Assembly (NCBI GenBank): GCA_002409975.1
Contig: DHOO01000007.1
Location: forward strand, 1 to 23,355
Direction of reading: 5' to 3'
From: Firmicutes bacterium UBA5388
Lineage (GTDB): Bacteria; Bacillota; UBA4882; UBA10575
DNA length: 23,355 nt
The notes beneath the pieces were generated by a model. The model was not told where the DNA came from. It was given only the letters and a program-made list of their open reading frames with translations, and did not search any database. The translations under genes were made by a program, and so were the position numbers. This document shows positions 13,129 through 20,220 of this stretch, piece after piece; the first letter of the stretch is position 1, and the number at the start of each line of letters is the position of its first letter.

Positions 13129-14523
13129 ATGTCTGATCTTACACCTCAACAGATAGTTGCGGAGCTGGACCGCTACATTATTGGTCAGCATAGAGCTAAA
13201 AAGGCGGTGGCGGTAGCCCTTCGTAACCGGCAAAGACGGAGAAGTCTCTCTCCTGAACTGCGAGAAGAGATTAGACCCAAAAACATTCTGATGATTGGTC
13301 CCACTGGAGTTGGAAAGACAGAGATTGCTAGGAGACTTGCTCGTTTAGTTAACGCGCCCTTTATCAAAGTGGAAGCCACCAAATTTACGGAGGTTGGGTA
13401 TATCGGACGCGATGTCGAAGCGATTATTAAAGATCTGGTGGAAATTGCCGTTCGGATGGTAAGGGAAGAAAAGACCGCTATCGTTAGGAAAAAAGCGCGG
13501 GAAAAAGCTGAACAAAGATTAGTTCGAATCCTTACTGGAGAGGAAAAACCAAAAAAAACAGCAGGACCGCTTGAACTTTTTGGAGTTTTTACCGGTGAAA
13601 AACCTAATATTAATTATGAGGATCAAGATCAGGAGCAAAATCAGGAGGTGAAGAAGGAAGAAATTAAGGAGAGATATCTCCGTGGAGAATTAGAAAATGA
13701 GATGGTTCAGGTGGAAGTTACCGAATCAGCGCCTGTAGTTCCTGGGATTTTAGGACAAAGTGGTCTAGATGAGCTGGGTCAGGGGCTCCAGGAGTTTTTT
13801 AGTATGATGATGCCTAAAAAGGTTAGTCTTCGTCGTCTGGCGGTTAGTGAAGCTCGTGAACTCCTAACCCAACAGGAAATTGAGAGGCTTTTGGATTGGG
13901 AAGAAGTTCAGAGGGAAGCCGTCTTAAAAGTGGAAGAAGCAGGGATTGTCTTTATTGATGAGATCGATAAGATTGTAGGATCAAAAGGAGAGAATAATCT
14001 GGATGTTTCTCGCGAAGGAGTACAAAGGGATATTCTCCCAATTGTTGAAGGAACGACCGTCTGGACAAAATACGGACCGATTAAGACTGATTTTATTCTC
14101 TTTATTGCGGCAGGGGCTTTTCATGTCAGTAAACCATCCGAACTTATTCCCGAATTTCAAGGTCGGTTTCCGATTAGGGTGGAACTTCAATCTCTATCGA
14201 TTGATGATTTTGAGCGAATACTGGTTGAACCGGAAAGTGCTCTTCTCAGGCAGGAAAAAGCCTTATTAGAAAGTGAAGGATTATCACTGAACTTTACTTC
14301 GGAAGCGATCAGAACAATGGCCGAAATGGCCTATCAATTAAATAAGGACCATGAAAATATTGGAGCTCGGCGTTTATATACTATTTTAGAGCAGGTATTA
14401 GAGGATATATCTTTCCGAGCGAATGAACATAAAGGGAAAACGATCATTGTTGACCAAGATTTTGTGAAGCAAAGATTGGAGCCAATCTTAAAAACTACTG
14501 ATTTAAGTCGCTATATTTTATAA
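13129..14523 (+). CDS. hslU: ATPase subunit HslU (ClpY) of the HslUV protease
   Basis: HslU is the AAA+ unfoldase that feeds substrates into the HslV core. The 464-aa protein has the N-terminal TPQQIV segment, Walker A GPTGVGKT (57-64), the pore motif GYIGRD (about 90) and a long charged I domain (about 115-250). Walker B, IVFIDEID, lies near 273-280. The C-terminal sensor region includes IGARRLYTILE, and the protein ends SRYIL, the conserved tail that docks into HslV. The GGAGGG ribosome-binding site lies at the end of hslV. Confidence 0.97.
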   Translation: MSDLTPQQIVAELDRYIIGQHRAKKAVAVALRNRQRRRSLSPELREEIRPKNILMIGPTGVGKTEIARRLARLVNAPFIKVEATKFTEVGYIGRDVEAIIKDLVEIAVRMVREEKTAIVRKKAREKAEQRLVRILTGEEKPKKTAGPLELFGVFTGEKPNINYEDQDQEQNQEVKKEEIKERYLRGELENEMVQVEVTESAPVVPGILGQSGLDELGQGLQEFFSMMMPKKVSLRRLAVSEARELLTQQEIERLLDWEEVQREAVLKVEEAGIVFIDEIDKIVGSKGENNLDVSREGVQRDILPIVEGTTVWTKYGPIKTDFILFIAAGAFHVSKPSELIPEFQGRFPIRVELQSLSIDDFERILVEPESALLRQEKALLESEGLSLNFTSEAIRTMAEMAYQLNKDHENIGARRLYTILEQVLEDISFRANEHKGKTIIVDQDFVKQRLEPILKTTDLSRYIL

Positions 14524-14547
14524 AAGAAAAATAAGGAGAGTTTTGAA

Positions 14548-15306
14548 ATGAGTAAATTAGAACAAGTTCGTCAGCTGAGAGCGCTAGTAGAGAAAAAGGG
14601 AGCTACTGAGGATTTAGAGACAGCAGCTAGTAGTATAGGTGAGATTCTGCGCAGCAATATCTATATTGTTGAGAATAACGGCGAAATAGTTGCCTCCTAT
14701 TGTGGGGAAGGGGAAGATTGTACCAAGCAAAAAGAACCGCTAAAGTTAAACCCTCAATTTCAGCAAAGATTAGCTTTTATCTTTCAACCGGCTATGGATC
14801 TACCTTTAGAAGCTTGTTTGTTCAATGAGGGAAACTGTTATACCAAAAATGTACTGATGACGATCTATCCCTTACAGATGAATGGTCAAAGGTTAGGAAA
14901 TCTTTTATTGACCAAGAGAGAAAAGTCATTTACTGAAGATGAACTCTACTTAGTAGAGACAGCGGCGATTGTGGTTGGGGTGTTATTAAATGGTATTAAC
15001 TTCGGTAAGCAAGATGCTGATTTGCAGTTAAAGACTAATGTTAAAGTTGCTCTTGATTCACTCTCTTACTCTGAGTTAGAAGCGATTACCAATGTCTTTC
15101 ATGAGTTGGGCGGAGATGAAGGTTTCTTGGTTGCTAGTAGGGTTGCCGATCGAATCGGAATTACGAGGTCGGTGATTGTTAATGCCATGAGAAAACTGGA
15201 GAGCGCGGGGGTTGTCGAGTCACGTTCTTTGGGGATGAAAGGAACCTATATGAAGGTTAATAACCCCTATTTTCTTGAGGAATTGGGGAAGCGTAGCAAG
15301 ATATAA
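14548..15306 (+). CDS. codY: Global transcriptional regulator CodY
   Basis: CodY is a dimeric repressor that in Bacillus and many clostridia senses branched-chain amino acids and often GTP, controlling nutrient-stress genes. The 252-aa protein has an N-terminal GAF domain (about 1-155) and a C-terminal winged helix-turn-helix. The near-invariant recognition segment RVADRIGITRSVIVNAMRKL is followed by ESRSLGMKGTYMKV. A strong AAGGAGAG precedes the ATG. It lies between hslU and a terminator, directly upstream of the flagellar operon, which CodY represses in B. subtilis. Confidence 0.97.
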   Translation: MSKLEQVRQLRALVEKKGATEDLETAASSIGEILRSNIYIVENNGEIVASYCGEGEDCTKQKEPLKLNPQFQQRLAFIFQPAMDLPLEACLFNEGNCYTKNVLMTIYPLQMNGQRLGNLLLTKREKSFTEDELYLVETAAIVVGVLLNGINFGKQDADLQLKTNVKVALDSLSYSELEAITNVFHELGGDEGFLVASRVADRIGITRSVIVNAMRKLESAGVVESRSLGMKGTYMKVNNPYFLEELGKRSKI

Positions 15307-15332
15307 ATTGTTTTTGCAAAATATAAATAATA

Positions 15333-15361
15333 AACTGTTGACTTTCTCAACAGTTTTTTTT
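15333..15361 (+). terminator. Strong Rho-independent terminator after codY
   Basis: AACTGTTGA (15333-15341) and TCAACAGTT (15347-15355) form a perfect 9-bp stem with a 5-nt loop, followed by an unbroken T-tract to 15361. It ends the trmFO/xerC-to-codY transcription units and insulates the flagellar operon. Confidence 0.92.
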
Positions 15362-15375
15362 ATCTTAATAGATAA

Positions 15376-15407
15376 GTCTACAAATGGTAGACAATTGATA
15401 GAAATTG
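15376..15407. promoter_or_regulatory. Adjoining inverted repeats upstream of flgB (operator candidates)
   Basis: GTCTAC (15376-15381) and GTAGAC (15387-15392) are perfect inverted arms with a 5-nt spacer. They abut CAATT-GATAGA-AATTG (15392-15407), a second inverted repeat. The second resembles the 15-base CodY box (AATTTTCWGAAAATT) at only 10 positions, so CodY binding is a weak suggestion. They lie just upstream of the sigma-D promoter. Confidence 0.3.
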
Positions 15408-15428
15408 CACCTAAATTAGAAATAACAC

Positions 15429-15455
15429 TAAACTTTATTCAAAAAGTACCGATAT
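15429..15455 (+). promoter_or_regulatory. Sigma-D (sigma-28) promoter of the flagellar operon
   Basis: TAAA (15429-15432) and ACCGATAT (15448-15455) are 15 bp apart, matching the motility sigma factor consensus TAAA-N15-GCCGATAT at 11 of 12 positions. It is 109 nt upstream of the flgB start, in the only sizeable gap between codY and the flagellar genes. The B. subtilis fla/che operon has a sigma-D promoter at the same place. Confidence 0.8.
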
Positions 15456-15463
15456 TTTTGTAT

Positions 15464-15507
15464 AAGGCTATTTATTCCACTTCTATTTATCAGAAAAAAA
15501 TAGCCTT
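15464..15507 (+). other. 10-bp hairpin at the 5' end of the flagellar mRNA
   Basis: AAGGCTATTT (15464-15473) and AAATAGCCTT (15498-15507) are exact complements around a 24-nt loop. The hairpin starts where the sigma-D transcript would begin, so it would cap its 5' end. No T-tract follows, so RNA stabilisation or a protein-binding role is more likely than termination. Confidence 0.55.
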
Positions 15508-15563
15508 CAAACCGCTTAAGATAAGACAATAAGAGAAGGTTTTGAAAGAAGGGGCGATCTTTC

Positions 15564-15944
15564 TTGGTAACAAATAAAACCATTAGTAAGATGATTAAGG
15601 CTATGGATTGGGCAGCCGAGCGACATAAAATTTTAACACATAATATTGCTAATGCCGATACACCAGGTTATAAAAGAAGGGATTTAGATTTTTCTGGTGA
15701 ATTAAGGAAAAGTACAGATCGCTTGGAATTGACCATGACCCATCCACGCCATCAGCAAAAAAAGTTAAGTCAAGACGGTTTGTCCCGAGAGGATTGGGGC
15801 GCCGTTAGAATCGATCAGAACAATGTCGATCTTGAGGTGGAAGAGATTAGATCAGCGGAAAATGCCTTATATTTCCAAGGGTTAACCCAAGAATTAAATA
15901 ATCAATTTCGCCGGCTAAGAATGGCGATCGGAGGGAGGTCTTAA
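15564..15944 (+). CDS. flgB: Flagellar basal-body rod protein FlgB
   Basis: FlgB is a proximal rod subunit exported by the flagellar type III apparatus. The 126-aa protein has the conserved N-terminal rod segment, here HNIANADTPGYKRRDLDF near residues 28-45, and a C-terminal helix (EEIRSAENALYFQGLTQ) that packs in the rod core. The start is TTG at 15564, preceded by AAGAAGGGG at 9-nt spacing. It is the first gene of the flagellar operon and ends 2 nt before flgC. Confidence 0.95.
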   Translation: MVTNKTISKMIKAMDWAAERHKILTHNIANADTPGYKRRDLDFSGELRKSTDRLELTMTHPRHQQKKLSQDGLSREDWGAVRIDQNNVDLEVEEIRSAENALYFQGLTQELNNQFRRLRMAIGGRS

Positions 15945-15946
15945 GC

Positions 15947-16363
15947 ATGAGGTTTTTTCGAGCAATGGATGTTAATGGTTCTGCTTTAGGAGCGCAGAGG
16001 TTACGGTTGGATCTCATCTCTTCGAACATTGCGAATGCCACTACCACTCGGACTCCTGAAGGTGGACCTTACCGGCGGAAGGTTCCGGTTTTTGCTGAAG
16101 ATCTGAAGCAGACTTTAGGAGGTTCAACTCTTAATGGGGTAAGAGTGTTAGCTATTGTCGAAGACCAAACACCTTTGCGCCTTGTTTACGACCCCTCGCA
16201 TCCCGATGCCAATGAAGAAGGATATGTATACTATCCCAATGTCAATATGGTTAATGAGATGGTTAATCTCATGGAAGCCGGTCGGGCTTATGAAGCTAAT
16301 GTAACTGCCTTTAATACGGCAAAGGAAATGTTTAAAGCGGCTTTGAGCATTGGTAAAAGTTGA
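15947..16363 (+). CDS. flgC: Flagellar basal-body rod protein FlgC
   Basis: FlgC is the second proximal rod subunit. The 138-aa protein shows SSNIANATTTRTPEGGPYRR in the N-terminal rod motif and the C-terminal YYPNVNMVNEMVNLMEAGRAY segment conserved in rod and hook proteins. Its GGAGG ribosome-binding site lies inside the end of flgB. It is followed by a 148-nt gap before the likely fliE start, the longest inside the operon. Confidence 0.96.
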   Translation: MRFFRAMDVNGSALGAQRLRLDLISSNIANATTTRTPEGGPYRRKVPVFAEDLKQTLGGSTLNGVRVLAIVEDQTPLRLVYDPSHPDANEEGYVYYPNVNMVNEMVNLMEAGRAYEANVTAFNTAKEMFKAALSIGKS

Positions 16364-16511
16364 TTAGAGCTAATAAATATTAATATGTATAATTTAGACC
16401 CACGGAGGGAACGACCAGGTGCATGCGAATACCAAAGGATTGGTGTTTTTCATGCCTGTTTCTTTGTTGCCGTGGGTATTTTACTTGTTTGAAGATCAGG
16501 GGGTGAGTGAG
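16364..16511 (+). other. Gap between flgC and fliE with an internal -10 and start signals
   Basis: This stretch contains a perfect TATAAT (16388-16393), a GGAGGG followed by an in-frame GTG at 16419, and a small stem ATACCAA/TTGGTGT (16429-16435, 16440-16446) running into four more T residues. The frame from 16419 is open into fliE and encodes about 31 residues with a strongly hydrophobic segment. It could be a leader peptide fused to FliE, an untranslated control region, or chance reading frame. Confidence 0.35.
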
Positions 16512-16802
16512 TTGAGGATCGATCAAACTGTTCCACTATTACTGAAAGCAAGCCAACCTGAACAGGGTAAGAAAAATGGTGCCAGCAAGTTTGAACAAGT
16601 TCTCCAGGGATACATGGAAGAAGTTAATAAACTGCAATTAAACACTGAACAACTGGATCGCCAACTAGCTACCGGTACTTTAGAAAACATTCATGAAGCT
16701 ACAATTGCGGCGGAAAAGGCCGCTCTTGCTCTTGAACTTACGATCCAAATTAGAAATAAGGTTGTCGAGGCGTATCAAGAAATTATGCGGATGCCTATTT
16801 AA
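16512..16802 (+). CDS. fliE: Flagellar hook-basal body protein FliE
   Basis: FliE connects the MS ring (FliF) to the rod and is among the first exported flagellar proteins. The C-terminal part is typical: TIAAEKAALALELTIQIRNK and the terminal YQEIMRMPI. I place the start at TTG 16512, giving 96 aa, close to the usual length of about 100, because AGGGGGTG lies 6 nt upstream. The same frame is open from a GTG at 16419 with its own GGAGGG, which would give 127 aa with a hydrophobic N-terminal extension not seen in typical FliE. The product is clear; the start is uncertain. Confidence 0.88.
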   Translation: MRIDQTVPLLLKASQPEQGKKNGASKFEQVLQGYMEEVNKLQLNTEQLDRQLATGTLENIHEATIAAEKAALALELTIQIRNKVVEAYQEIMRMPI

Positions 16803-16831
16803 TTTATTTATTAGGAGAATAGTGAGAAATA

Positions 16832-18328
16832 ATGGGTGAGTTTATTCAACAAATACGCCATATATGGGAAGGAATGGATAACAAGAAGCGTATGCTTTTT
16901 GGAGGCGGAATGCTTTTATTGTTAGTCTTCTTTTTCGTTATTATTAGAGTGAGCCAGCCAAAGTATGAGTTACTATACGGAAATCTACAACAGAATGAGC
17001 AGGATGAGATTATAGGGAGACTGCGGGAGATGAATGTGCCGTATAGAAAAGATTACTCGGCGCTGTATGTTCCTAATGCATCTGAAGTAAGGGCTGAACT
17101 AATGAAAGCGGGAATACCAAAGGGCGGGATCATCGGCTGGGAACTTTTTGATCGTAGTACCTTGGGCGCAACTAATTTCCAGAATACAGTAAATTTCCAA
17201 AGAGCGTTGCAAGATGAGATCCGGCGAACTCTACGGCAGATTGAAGGGGTTATTGACGCCTCAGTGATTATCAATATGCCAGACCAGGAACCAGTTTTTG
17301 AGGATGAGAAAAAGAGTCCTACCGCTTCAATTACGCTTAACTTACGTAGCCCAAACAGCTTATCAAAAAGTCAAGTCATGGCGATTGTTAATTTCGTGGC
17401 AGGTAGTGTTATTGGGATGAACTCTGAAAATGTTACGATCATTGATAATCATGCCAATGATCTGACAGCTGCTTTGAGAAAAAGCGCGGCTTTGGATGGT
17501 TCCCTTCTTGAGCAACAGATGGCGGTAAAAAAGGATTTGGAACGGGAGTATAAAAAAAATATTGAAAATATGCTTGGTAGAGTTTATGGTCTTCAAAGGG
17601 TAGCTGCTACGGTTAATATTAATCTCAACTTTGATTATCAGGAGATCAGAAAAGAGACTTATGGTGACCGGGGAGTTCCTCGTAGCGAGCAAGAGATAAC
17701 CGAATCATATAGCGGCGTCGGGTCTTATCCACCGTATGGCATCCCCGGTACTGATACTAATATAACCCAATATCGAATGGCGGCTCCTAACCAACAAAGC
17801 ACATATGAGAAAAATGAACGGATCGTCAATGCTGAGATTAATAAGATCGAGGAACATCATTTGAAGCAGGGTCCGACGATTGACCGGATCTCTGTTAGTG
17901 TCGTAATTGGGCAAAAACTTTCTGCTGCTGAAATTGCTCAAATTGAAAATAGTGTAGCTGCTACTGTAGGGACGGTGCCGGAGAGAGGGGATCGCATCGC
18001 TGTTCTTAGCCGAGAATTCTTCATCGAAGAACCGGTTGACATTCCATCGGAGAAAGTCTCTTTCCCTTGGAAATGGGCGCTTTTGGTGGGAGTTATTTCT
18101 CTGTCTCTATTTGGAGGCCTTTATTACCTGGCAAGGCGAAGGAAACAGGAGAGAATTTCCAGTGTGGATCTGCTGGTGGGAGATACGATGGAGCAAACAG
18201 CGGCTGTTGAGGAGCTTAGCCCTGAAGAACAAAAACGCCGTGAACGCCAAGAATTTATTGAGCAACTGGCTAAGGAAAACCCAGGAAACGTTGTTGCTTT
18301 ATTAAGAACCTGGATGGCAGAGGATTAG
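16832..18328 (+). CDS. fliF: Flagellar MS-ring protein FliF
   Basis: FliF assembles the membrane MS ring that houses the export gate and carries the rotor. The 498-aa protein has an N-terminal membrane segment (about 20-42), ring-building motifs in the periplasmic part (including RALQDEIRRTLRQIEGV and ASITLNL), a low-complexity loop rich in Tyr, Gly and Pro (about 290-320) and a second membrane segment (about 412-433). The C-terminal cytoplasmic tail, ending LLRTWMAED, binds FliG. It is at the short end for the family but looks complete. The nearest GGAG is about 14 nt from the ATG, so the ribosome-binding site is loosely spaced. Confidence 0.97.
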   Translation: MGEFIQQIRHIWEGMDNKKRMLFGGGMLLLLVFFFVIIRVSQPKYELLYGNLQQNEQDEIIGRLREMNVPYRKDYSALYVPNASEVRAELMKAGIPKGGIIGWELFDRSTLGATNFQNTVNFQRALQDEIRRTLRQIEGVIDASVIINMPDQEPVFEDEKKSPTASITLNLRSPNSLSKSQVMAIVNFVAGSVIGMNSENVTIIDNHANDLTAALRKSAALDGSLLEQQMAVKKDLEREYKKNIENMLGRVYGLQRVAATVNINLNFDYQEIRKETYGDRGVPRSEQEITESYSGVGSYPPYGIPGTDTNITQYRMAAPNQQSTYEKNERIVNAEINKIEEHHLKQGPTIDRISVSVVIGQKLSAAEIAQIENSVAATVGTVPERGDRIAVLSREFFIEEPVDIPSEKVSFPWKWALLVGVISLSLFGGLYYLARRRKQERISSVDLLVGDTMEQTAAVEELSPEEQKRRERQEFIEQLAKENPGNVVALLRTWMAED

Positions 18329-18342
18329 AATTAGGGGTGGAG

Positions 18343-19353
18343 ATGTTGTTAAGTAAAGAATTAACAGGCAGACAAAAGTCTGCCGTTATCTTAATTTCTC
18401 TTGGCTCCGAGCTATCTTCCAAAATTCTTAAAAATTTTCGGGAAGATGAGATTGAAGATCTAACTTTAGAGATTGCTAACTTGCGACGTATTGATCCGGA
18501 GATTAAGGAAGAAGTAATGGATGAGTTTTATGAACTCTGTTTAGCCCAAAACTTTATCTCCGTAGGCGGCATTGATTATGCTAAAGAAATGTTGGAAAAA
18601 GCTTTAGGACCAACAAAAGCTCAGGATATTTTGAATAAGCTTACCACCTCCTTACAGGTGAGGCCGTTTGATTTTGCGCGCAAAACCGATCCGAGCCAGT
18701 TGGTTAATTTTATTCAGAATGAACATCCGCAAACTATTGCCTTGGTTTTATCCTATCTAAATCCGGAACAGGCGGGAATGATTTTATCGGCGCTTCCCCC
18801 TTTACATCAGGTGGAAGTAGCGAAAAGAATTGCGACGATGGATCGGGCCACGCCGGAAGTTTTAAGAGAAGTAGAGAATGTCTTAGAGAAAAGGTTGTCC
18901 TCTTTTGTGATGCAGGACTTTACAATGGCCGGAGGAATTGATGCCGCAGTCGCCATCCTTAATCGTGTTGACCGTGGTACTGAAAAAACAATTATAGAAG
19001 CTCTCGAGGAAGATAATCCAGAATTAGCGGAAGAGATTAAAAAACGGATGTTTGTCTTTGAAGATCTGGTAACCTTAGATGACCGTGCCATCCAAAGGGT
19101 ATTAAAAGAAGTGGATATGCGGGAACTTGCTTTAGCTCTAAAAACTGCTAGTGAAGAGGTTACCAATCGGATCTTTAAAAATATTTCCAGTCGTGCCCGC
19201 GATATGATCAAAGAAGATATGAGTTTGATGGGACCGGTTCGTCTCCGCGATGTAGAGGAAGCCCAACAAAAGATTGTCAATTTCATCAGACAGCTGGATG
19301 AGAGTGGGGAGATTGTTATTGCCCGTGGTGGAGAGGATGAAATAATTGTCTAA
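18343..19353 (+). CDS. fliG: Flagellar motor switch protein FliG
   Basis: FliG is the rotor protein that interacts with the stator and transmits torque. The 336-aa protein has the N-terminal FliF-binding domain (LTGRQKSAVILISLG), the EHPQTIALVLSYL motif of the middle domain and a C-terminal domain with the charged rotor face (LVTLDDRAIQRVL, SSRARDMIKEDM). The ATG at 18343 is chosen because AGGGG is 5 nt upstream; a GTG at 18337 overlaps that site. Its end overlaps the fliH start by 8 nt, suggesting coupled translation. Confidence 0.97.
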   Translation: MLLSKELTGRQKSAVILISLGSELSSKILKNFREDEIEDLTLEIANLRRIDPEIKEEVMDEFYELCLAQNFISVGGIDYAKEMLEKALGPTKAQDILNKLTTSLQVRPFDFARKTDPSQLVNFIQNEHPQTIALVLSYLNPEQAGMILSALPPLHQVEVAKRIATMDRATPEVLREVENVLEKRLSSFVMQDFTMAGGIDAAVAILNRVDRGTEKTIIEALEEDNPELAEEIKKRMFVFEDLVTLDDRAIQRVLKEVDMRELALALKTASEEVTNRIFKNISSRARDMIKEDMSLMGPVRLRDVEEAQQKIVNFIRQLDESGEIVIARGGEDEIIV

Positions 19354-20218
19354 ATCGAAAATTATCAAATCCCCTTTAATCAAGGACGAGGTTTGTTTCT
19401 TGGATGCCCCTGAACTTGTGTTGGCTTGTGTTCAAGTTGCTGCCGGCGAAGAGGATGAAGCTGTTGATGGGCAATTAGTCCAAGAGCCTGTTGCTGAAGA
19501 CTTAACTCAGGGAGAGGAGGAGACTCCTGTTGATTCTAAAGAAGAAGCTGAAAAGCTTCTTCGAAACGCTCGGGAAGAGGCAATGGAGATTGTAAAGGCT
19601 GCTCGTCAAGAAGCTGAATTTGCTCTTGCAGATACCGAGCAGGAGATCGAGAGGTTAAAAAAAGAAACCGAAGAACAGATTCAGGCGATGAAGGTCGAAG
19701 GATATGAAGCAGGTTACCAAGAAGGTTTAGAGACGGGAAGAAAAGAAGCAAAGGAAGAGTGGGAGGAAAAACTGGCAGCGGCAGAAACAACTCTGGCCAA
19801 GGCTGAAAACGAAAGTTTGGAAATGTTAAAAAGGGCGGAAGAAGAACGGGTGGAGAGAATCTTAAGTTCAGAGGAGGAAATACTTAAGTTAGCGTTTGAT
19901 ATTGCCGAAAAGATTATTAGTACAGAATTGAAGCATTCTCCCAAAAGTTGGCTGGGGATGGTCGGGGAGGCCGTTAAAAAAGTAGCTGGCGCCACTGAGC
20001 TTGTCATCCGAGTTTCTCAAGAAGATGAAGCTTTTCTGATTCAACACCTGAAAGAAATTCGAAGTCAGCTTACGGAGTCACCAACGATTAACCTGGTATC
20101 TGATTCCACTCTTAAACCCGGAGATTTGCTGATCCAGACTAATCTGGGGCAGGTTGACGCCAGGATTCGTCAACAAATTGAGACGACGTTTCGAACCTTG
20201 AAAGAAGAAGGTAGCTAA
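19346..20218 (+). CDS. fliH: Flagellar assembly protein FliH
   Basis: FliH dimers bind and regulate the export ATPase FliI, forming the stalk of the export apparatus. The 290-aa protein has an acidic, low-complexity N-terminus, a long Glu/Lys/Ala-rich coiled coil (about 60-190), and a run of glycines every fourth residue (G119, G123, G127, G131), the GxxxG repeat characteristic of FliH. The C-terminal globular domain (about 190-290) includes AFDIAEKIIS and the conserved GDLLIQTNLGQVDARI. The start is TTG at 19346, with GGAGAGG 9 nt upstream, inside the last codons of fliG. Confidence 0.93.
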   Translation: MSKSKIIKSPLIKDEVCFLDAPELVLACVQVAAGEEDEAVDGQLVQEPVAEDLTQGEEETPVDSKEEAEKLLRNAREEAMEIVKAARQEAEFALADTEQEIERLKKETEEQIQAMKVEGYEAGYQEGLETGRKEAKEEWEEKLAAAETTLAKAENESLEMLKRAEEERVERILSSEEEILKLAFDIAEKIISTELKHSPKSWLGMVGEAVKKVAGATELVIRVSQEDEAFLIQHLKEIRSQLTESPTINLVSDSTLKPGDLLIQTNLGQVDARIRQQIETTFRTLKEEGS

Positions 20219-20220
20219 GG

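Noticed and set aside
15393..15407. A confident CodY box upstream of flgB
   Set aside because: Only 10 of 15 consensus positions match, too few to name it as a site; it is kept only as a weak operator candidate.
15275..15532. Plus-strand frame of 85 codons overlapping the end of codY
   Set aside because: It runs through the codY terminator, the sigma-D promoter and the leader hairpin, and its product is low-complexity and AT-driven.
16365..16450. Possible c-di-GMP riboswitch before fliE
   Set aside because: The gap before a flagellar gene invited the idea, but the conserved core bases of the GEMM riboswitch are not present.
18807..19286. Minus-strand frame of 159 codons opposite fliG
   Set aside because: It is a Ser/Arg-rich shadow of a clear fliG gene and has no start signals.
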